Positions 58,401 through 64,000 of a DNA stretch of 64,000 nucleotides are shown here, piece after piece. Position 1 is the stretch's first letter. Each line of letters opens with the position of its first letter. Position numbers and translations under genes: made by a program. The notes under the pieces were generated by a model. The model made no database searches and was not told the DNA's origin. It worked only from the letters and a program-made list of their open reading frames with translations. The stretch is taken from assembly GCA_009103225.1 (NCBI GenBank), contig RHPI01001168.1, positions 373,337 through 437,336 of the forward strand, read 5' to 3'. The stretch is from Chlorokybus atmophyticus. Lineage: Eukaryota; Streptophyta; Chlorokybophyceae; Chlorokybales; Chlorokybaceae.

Positions 58401-59216
58401 ACGCACAGAGCTGCAGTGGCGGTGTGTCTGCAACATACGACAACAGCCATCACGACCAGATCGCAGCTTGCTATTCACGCCAGCCATGCGATCTTGCTTA
58501 AATGCTAGCACAACCGCACCTGGTCCCGCACTTCCTGTGCAAGCCGCTTTTGCGTCAAGTACTCCTGCATGGCAACATGGAGTGAGCAGAAACAAGAACA
58601 ACCTGCTAGTTAATGTTTTCAAGCATCCATGCAGTAACCCGTTTCCCGTTTGCTCGTGACGGGAGAACAGTGCGGATGCTTCATTGCTGATACAGTGTAC
58701 TCATGCATGCAAGGCAATGAGATACTTCACATTGGCACCCACCCATACCACACAGGTATGCGGATCATGCAAGTAGTTCGTCTCTGCATATATTTCATAA
58801 CAGTTGGACTCTGATATCTGCCTGCTGGCGATCAATCTCAATGTGACAACGACGTCGGCGCATAGGCCTTTCGACGTGACTGCATCCACGCTGACCTTGC
58901 CGGTGACAGTGTGTAGCAAGTCGTCTTCAAGAAGCCCGAGGGCTTTCAGCTTGTTGATCTGCACAAAGACAACCAAATGTGGGCAACGCAACGACACACC
59001 CACCGTGCATGCATTGCCAAGTTTGACACGATGCTCACAGCATGCCACTAAGCGGACTGATCAGCAGCAGGCAGTTCCTATACAAACTGTCACTGCCACC
59101 AGCATGCAGCACACACCGCTCACCAGTTCCACGACGTTACGCTCGGACAGCTTTGCGGACGCCTTGACAGCCTGCGCGGACTGCAGCGCAGCCTGCAGTG
59201 CCAGCAGCTCCTCCAT
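55488..59216 (-). CDS. UFL1: E3 UFM1-protein ligase 1
   Basis: Eleven exons give 791 residues, against 794 in human: 59216-59124, 58958-58896, 58564-58520, 58393-58313, 58131-58085, 58000-57928, 57853-57770, 57669-57604, 57508-56524, 56453-55846 and 55718-55488. The N-terminal winged-helix region includes LSERNVVEL, EYLTQKRLAQEVRDQ and HGGRVSLVDLAADIGVDL. Then come GYWDGVAAEVEELLQEAG, GFMEAGQLYTPTYIARL, FFEQNGYVGYEVLQKL and SSGTWVDLSQLMPT. A Lys/Asp-rich linker follows, and the C-terminal helical domain ends with NAPGRALTAAIAKLQ. UFL1 transfers UFM1 to ER-bound ribosomes and other targets together with DDRGK1. The intron after exon 10 uses a GC donor (CAG/GCAAGT). An upstream in-frame GTG is not the start. 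Confidence 0.93.
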
Positions 59217-59586
59217 GCCTGCCGACACCGCCTCGTTCCTCACACATCCTCCGCAGGGTTAGGGCTGTGGTTAGGGTTAGGGTTTTTCCTTTAGATATCG
59301 GGCGTCATAAAGGGCCGATATCTTCGCCACGTGTAAGTGCGTGCGGGGGTCAGAAGCGCGTGGTGGCCAAACGCCCGATCTCTCTCTCTCGCTCCGAAAG
59401 ACGCACCAAGCTAGCTGCAAGCCCAGGCGAAGGCGGAGGCGGGCCAAGCACGGAGCAGCCAGCGGGCCAGCTGGCAAGGACGACCCTCCCCTTCCTGCTC
59501 CCCCCCACACCTCCTGCGTGCTCGCCACGAGCGACACAGGGAAGCAGCAGGTGGCTGTCGCTTGGAACTGGCTAGGGTTTGGGGGC
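59217..59586. promoter_or_regulatory. shared divergent promoter region of UFL1 and the BRUTUS-like gene
   Basis: 370 bp separate the two start codons. Near the UFL1 side are GGTTAGGGCTG, GGTTAGGGTTAGGG and TTTT (59257-59286), a telomere-like or telo-box sequence. It is followed by the inverted repeat AGATATCGG...CCGATATCT (59293-59323, 9-bp arms, 13-bp loop). Telo-boxes (AAACCCTAA) occur in promoters of plant growth and ribosomal genes. A (TC)4-type pyrimidine patch at 59381-59390 may mark a transcript start of the right-hand gene. Roles are inferred. Confidence 0.5.
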
Positions 59587-62512
59587 ATGGAGGCTGCGCA
59601 TGGGGCAGCAGCTGGAGGCGTGGGGGTAGGAGCGGAGAGCAGAGGAGGAGCAGGGGGACTGATAGGGTTGCTGCCGTCGCAGCTGCGGCCGCCTCTACCC
59701 CTGCTGGTAGAGGCGGCGGCCGTCGCCCCCTCTACCTCCGCCGCCACGCCGCCGCACATGGGCGCCATTGTCGGACAGCTGCCTCCAGTGAGGAGGAGGA
59801 TCAGCCACCACCAATATCAGCATCAGCACAATGGCGACTACCACCACCACAACGGCACCAACAGCAGCCATGCAGGGGAGGGGAACCAGAGCACAACATC
59901 ATCAACAACCACTGCCACAGGCAGCAGCAAATCCCGGGGTAACCCAATTGACCACATCTTCCAGTTCCACAAGGCCATTCGGATAGAGCTGGAGCAGCTG
60001 GAGCAGGCTGCCTGCCGGTTGGTGGAGGTCGCCGCCCAGCAAGCGGAGGCGGGCAGCGGCGAGAGCGATGAGCAGGTGGAGGAGAGCCAGCGCCACTTCG
60101 CCGGCCGCTTCCACTTCCTCTGGGGCATGTACAGGGCGCACAGCAATGCCGAGGACGAGATTGTGTTCCCCGCGCTTGAAGCCAAAGAGGCCCTCCACAA
60201 TGTCAGCCACAGCTATGTGCTCGATCACAAGCAGGAGGAGCAGCTTTTTGAGAACGTGTCGCAGCTCCTCACGCAGCTCAAACTCAGCAGCACACACGTG
60301 GAGGAACAAGGAGGGGGGCCTTCTCTGCCTCCCAGCCATCGCCTCGCCATGCTCGCATACCTGCCACCCATGTGCGCCGCCATCCGTGTGAGGTCAGCAG
60401 GCACTGCGATGCTGGCATGCTTGCATGCACGCAGACAGCAATCGGCAACCATCAAACACATACACAGGCTCACAGACCCACTTGCGAGTTTGGTGGTTAA
60501 GGCGTGTGTGTTGCACGTAGTGCATGTGTTGACAATGGGATTACGCACACACTGCTTGACAGGCAAGCATTTGTTATGTGCGCAGTCTGGATCGTCATGT
60601 TGGCAGTGAGGAGAGGGAGCTATGGCCGCTTTTTAGCACGCACTTCACCATTGGCGAACAGGAGGATATTGTGGGGCAAATTGTTGGCCACACCGGCGCT
60701 GAGGTGTTGCAAGCTATGCTTCCATTTGTCACAACAGCACTCACAGATGAAGAACAGGTACTTGCTACATGTATAACTTGCATACGAGGTGTTGTTCTCA
60801 AGCAGTGGGTCGAATGGTGTGGAGTTGCTCAATGCCAAGTTTCTTTCCTACTTGACAGGTGGAAATGATGGACAGTATACTTGATGCAACACGCCACACA
60901 TCTTTTGACCAATGGCTTTCTGCTTGGTGGCGGAACCAGTCAGATACATCAGCTGATGGCACCACGAGCAAACTGACAACGATTGCATCAGCACCTTCGT
61001 ATAGTGAGCCTATCAAAGACATTGCCAATTACCTCGCGATGTCGAATGGTGGAGTGGATCCAATGGATTGTGACGAGCAGGCTTACAACAGTCGAACAGC
61101 CGGTGATGAGCCTGGTGTCTCACCAGCGGGGAGTTTGCGCGAGGCCGGGTTCAAGCCCGGATGGCAGGACATTTTCAGAATGAACCAGCGCGAACTTGAG
61201 GCAGCCATCCGTCGCGTTTCAAATGACCCGTTGCTTGATCCGAAACGGAAGGCCTATCTCATGCAGAACCTCATGGCCTCAAGGTGGATTGTCGCACAGC
61301 AGAAGCACAATGCAGAGTCAGAGTCAATGTTAAAACCGGGTAAGTGCACACTGCTTGCTTCCAAGTCGAAGTTGACGCACAGATTGTACGAGCAGAGCGC
61401 TCAATGTCGGTGTTCACTGAAAACAGATGCAATGAAGACATGGCGAGACAAGGACAAGGGTATACTCGGTTGCAGCCACTATGCACGATCCTGCCGTCTA
61501 GTGGCGGCCTGTTGTGGCAAGGTGGTGACTTGTCGGTTCTGTCATGACGAGACTTCAAACCACCAGATGAACCGACAAGCCACAACGCACATGGTACGCA
61601 AACAGTGCCGCTTGCCACTGATGGCTGCCATACAAGACATGGTGCAAACAGTTGCATGTTGCAGGTGTGCATGCACTGCGGTGTGCGGCAACCAGTGCAA
61701 CAGCATTGCGCCACGCCTACCTGCGGCAAGCAAATGGCCAGATACTACTGCAGCATCTGCAAGTTTTTTGACGATGACAGCTCGAGAGAAATATACCACT
61801 GTCCATTCTGCAACCTCTGCCGTGTTGGCAAGGTAACATCTGCCACTTTCTTTAGTCAGTGTGGGGCGCAAACGTTGGATCGTCAAAAGCATGGGAGGTT
61901 GATGCTTGCCAGTGTGGTTGGTTGGACAGTTTTGGACACACATGAGAAAGTGCGAGTTGGGGGCGGGGAGTGTAGAAAACTGTAGTAATTGTGTGGTGCT
62001 GACAGGGTCTGGGAGTGGATGCGTTCCACTGCATGTCGTGCAACGCCTGCATGTCGCTCTCCTTGCGCAATCACCAGTGTCGCGAGCGGTCGCTGGAGAG
62101 CGATTGCCCTATCTGCCACGACTACCTGTTCACATCAAAGCAACCAGTGAAAGCCTTGCGCTGTGGACACTTCATGCATTCCACCTGCTTTCAGGCAAGG
62201 GTCGTCATGTTGAGATACAGCAGTACAGACAGCGGCATGTTGAGGGTATCGTATCTTTACATCTGCTGTTGTGTACAGGCATATACAAAGGAGCATTACA
62301 CATGCCCAGTTTGCAGCAAGTCCCTGGGAGACATGACTGTTTATTTCCGCATGCTGGACGCCCTTCTGGCCACTGAGCAGCTTCCAGACGAGTATCGCAG
62401 CCGGACGCAGAACATACTGTGCAACGACTGCGAGATGCGCGGCACCGCACCTTTTCATTTTGTCTACTTCAAGTGCACAGCTTGCGGGTCGTACAACACC
62501 CGCCCCATTTGA
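59587..62512 (+). CDS. BTS: BRUTUS-like hemerythrin / CHY zinc-finger / RING E3 ligase
   Basis: My model has seven exons: 59587-60387, 60563-60757, 60859-61339, 61427-61593, 61665-61832, 62006-62194 and 62279-62512, about 744 residues. A His/Ser/Thr-rich N-terminus of ~115 residues precedes one hemerythrin domain ([31 protein letters not shown], and [15 protein letters not shown] in exon 2). This is followed by the long linker ending [10 protein letters not shown], a CHY zinc finger ([17 protein letters not shown]), a CTCHY segment ([35 protein letters not shown]), RING-H2 ([29 protein letters not shown]) and a zinc ribbon ([22 protein letters not shown]). Plant BRUTUS proteins bind iron by hemerythrin domains and ubiquitinate bHLH regulators of iron uptake. 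They have three hemerythrin repeats, whereas here only the third is present. The intron after exon 6 uses a GC donor. The exon 1-2 joint is the least certain. Confidence 0.9.

Positions 62513-64000
<1,488 letters not shown>

Noticed and set aside
59257-59286. true telomere or chromosome end
   Set aside because: Only about three TTAGGG-like units, located between two genes, so a promoter telo-box-like element is more likely.

Overview
The window is nuclear DNA from a eukaryote, most likely a green-lineage (Viridiplantae) organism that still has motile cilia. Three observations support this. Its genes are intron-rich with GT-AG and some GC-AG junctions. It carries a plant-type BRUTUS-like hemerythrin/CHY/RING gene next to a UFL1 gene. 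It also has a roadblock/LC7 dynein light chain, a family that flowering plants have no axoneme to use. The transposons fit too: DIRS-like tyrosine-recombinase elements, Ty1/copia and PIF/Harbinger. The species cannot be read from the sequence; a streptophyte or prasinophyte-type alga is a guess.

Bases 1-44,500 are a graveyard of nested mobile elements. The dominant family is a DIRS/PAT-like retrotransposon with gag and CCHC knuckle, RT-RNase H and tyrosine recombinase. Its ends are split direct repeats that carry two tandem hairpins. One copy (6,331-18,259, minus) was invaded by a copia element (8,991-13,078), a solo LTR (13,813-14,192) and a gag-only copia (15,645-17,888). These have 5-bp target duplications GTTCA, GAGGG and ACGTG/ACATG. 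A second DIRS copy (plus, 26,892-39,998) is split by a 10-kb PIF/Harbinger element (28,423-38,436; 13-bp inverted repeats, 3-bp target duplication TGA). That element itself holds a copia element (28,650-31,517), and the copia element holds a ~500-bp solo DIRS end. The Harbinger element also contains a 1,594-bp tandem duplication and four copies of a 272-bp repeat that carries an exon of its Myb-like gene. All copia families share a primer-binding site matching the anticodon arm of initiator tRNA-Met, and U3 regions packed with TTGAC motifs.

Bases 44,500-52,190 are AT-richer and gene-poor, with microsatellites and one strong palindrome. I recognise no gene there.

Bases 52,195-62,512 are the genic island: a roadblock/LC7 dynein light chain (minus), a six-exon CRAL-TRIO/Sec14-like gene (plus), an eleven-exon UFL1 gene (minus, 791 aa by my exon model) and a seven-exon BRUTUS-like gene (plus, about 744 aa). 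UFL1 and the BRUTUS-like gene diverge from a 370-bp shared intergenic region. The window ends in an 805-bp (CT)n tract.

Exon boundaries were placed by hand from splice motifs, reading frame and family conservation; no alignment or search was run. The assembly has N gaps at 13,192, 25,474-25,611, 43,217-43,259 and 63,906. The first three abut long G runs.
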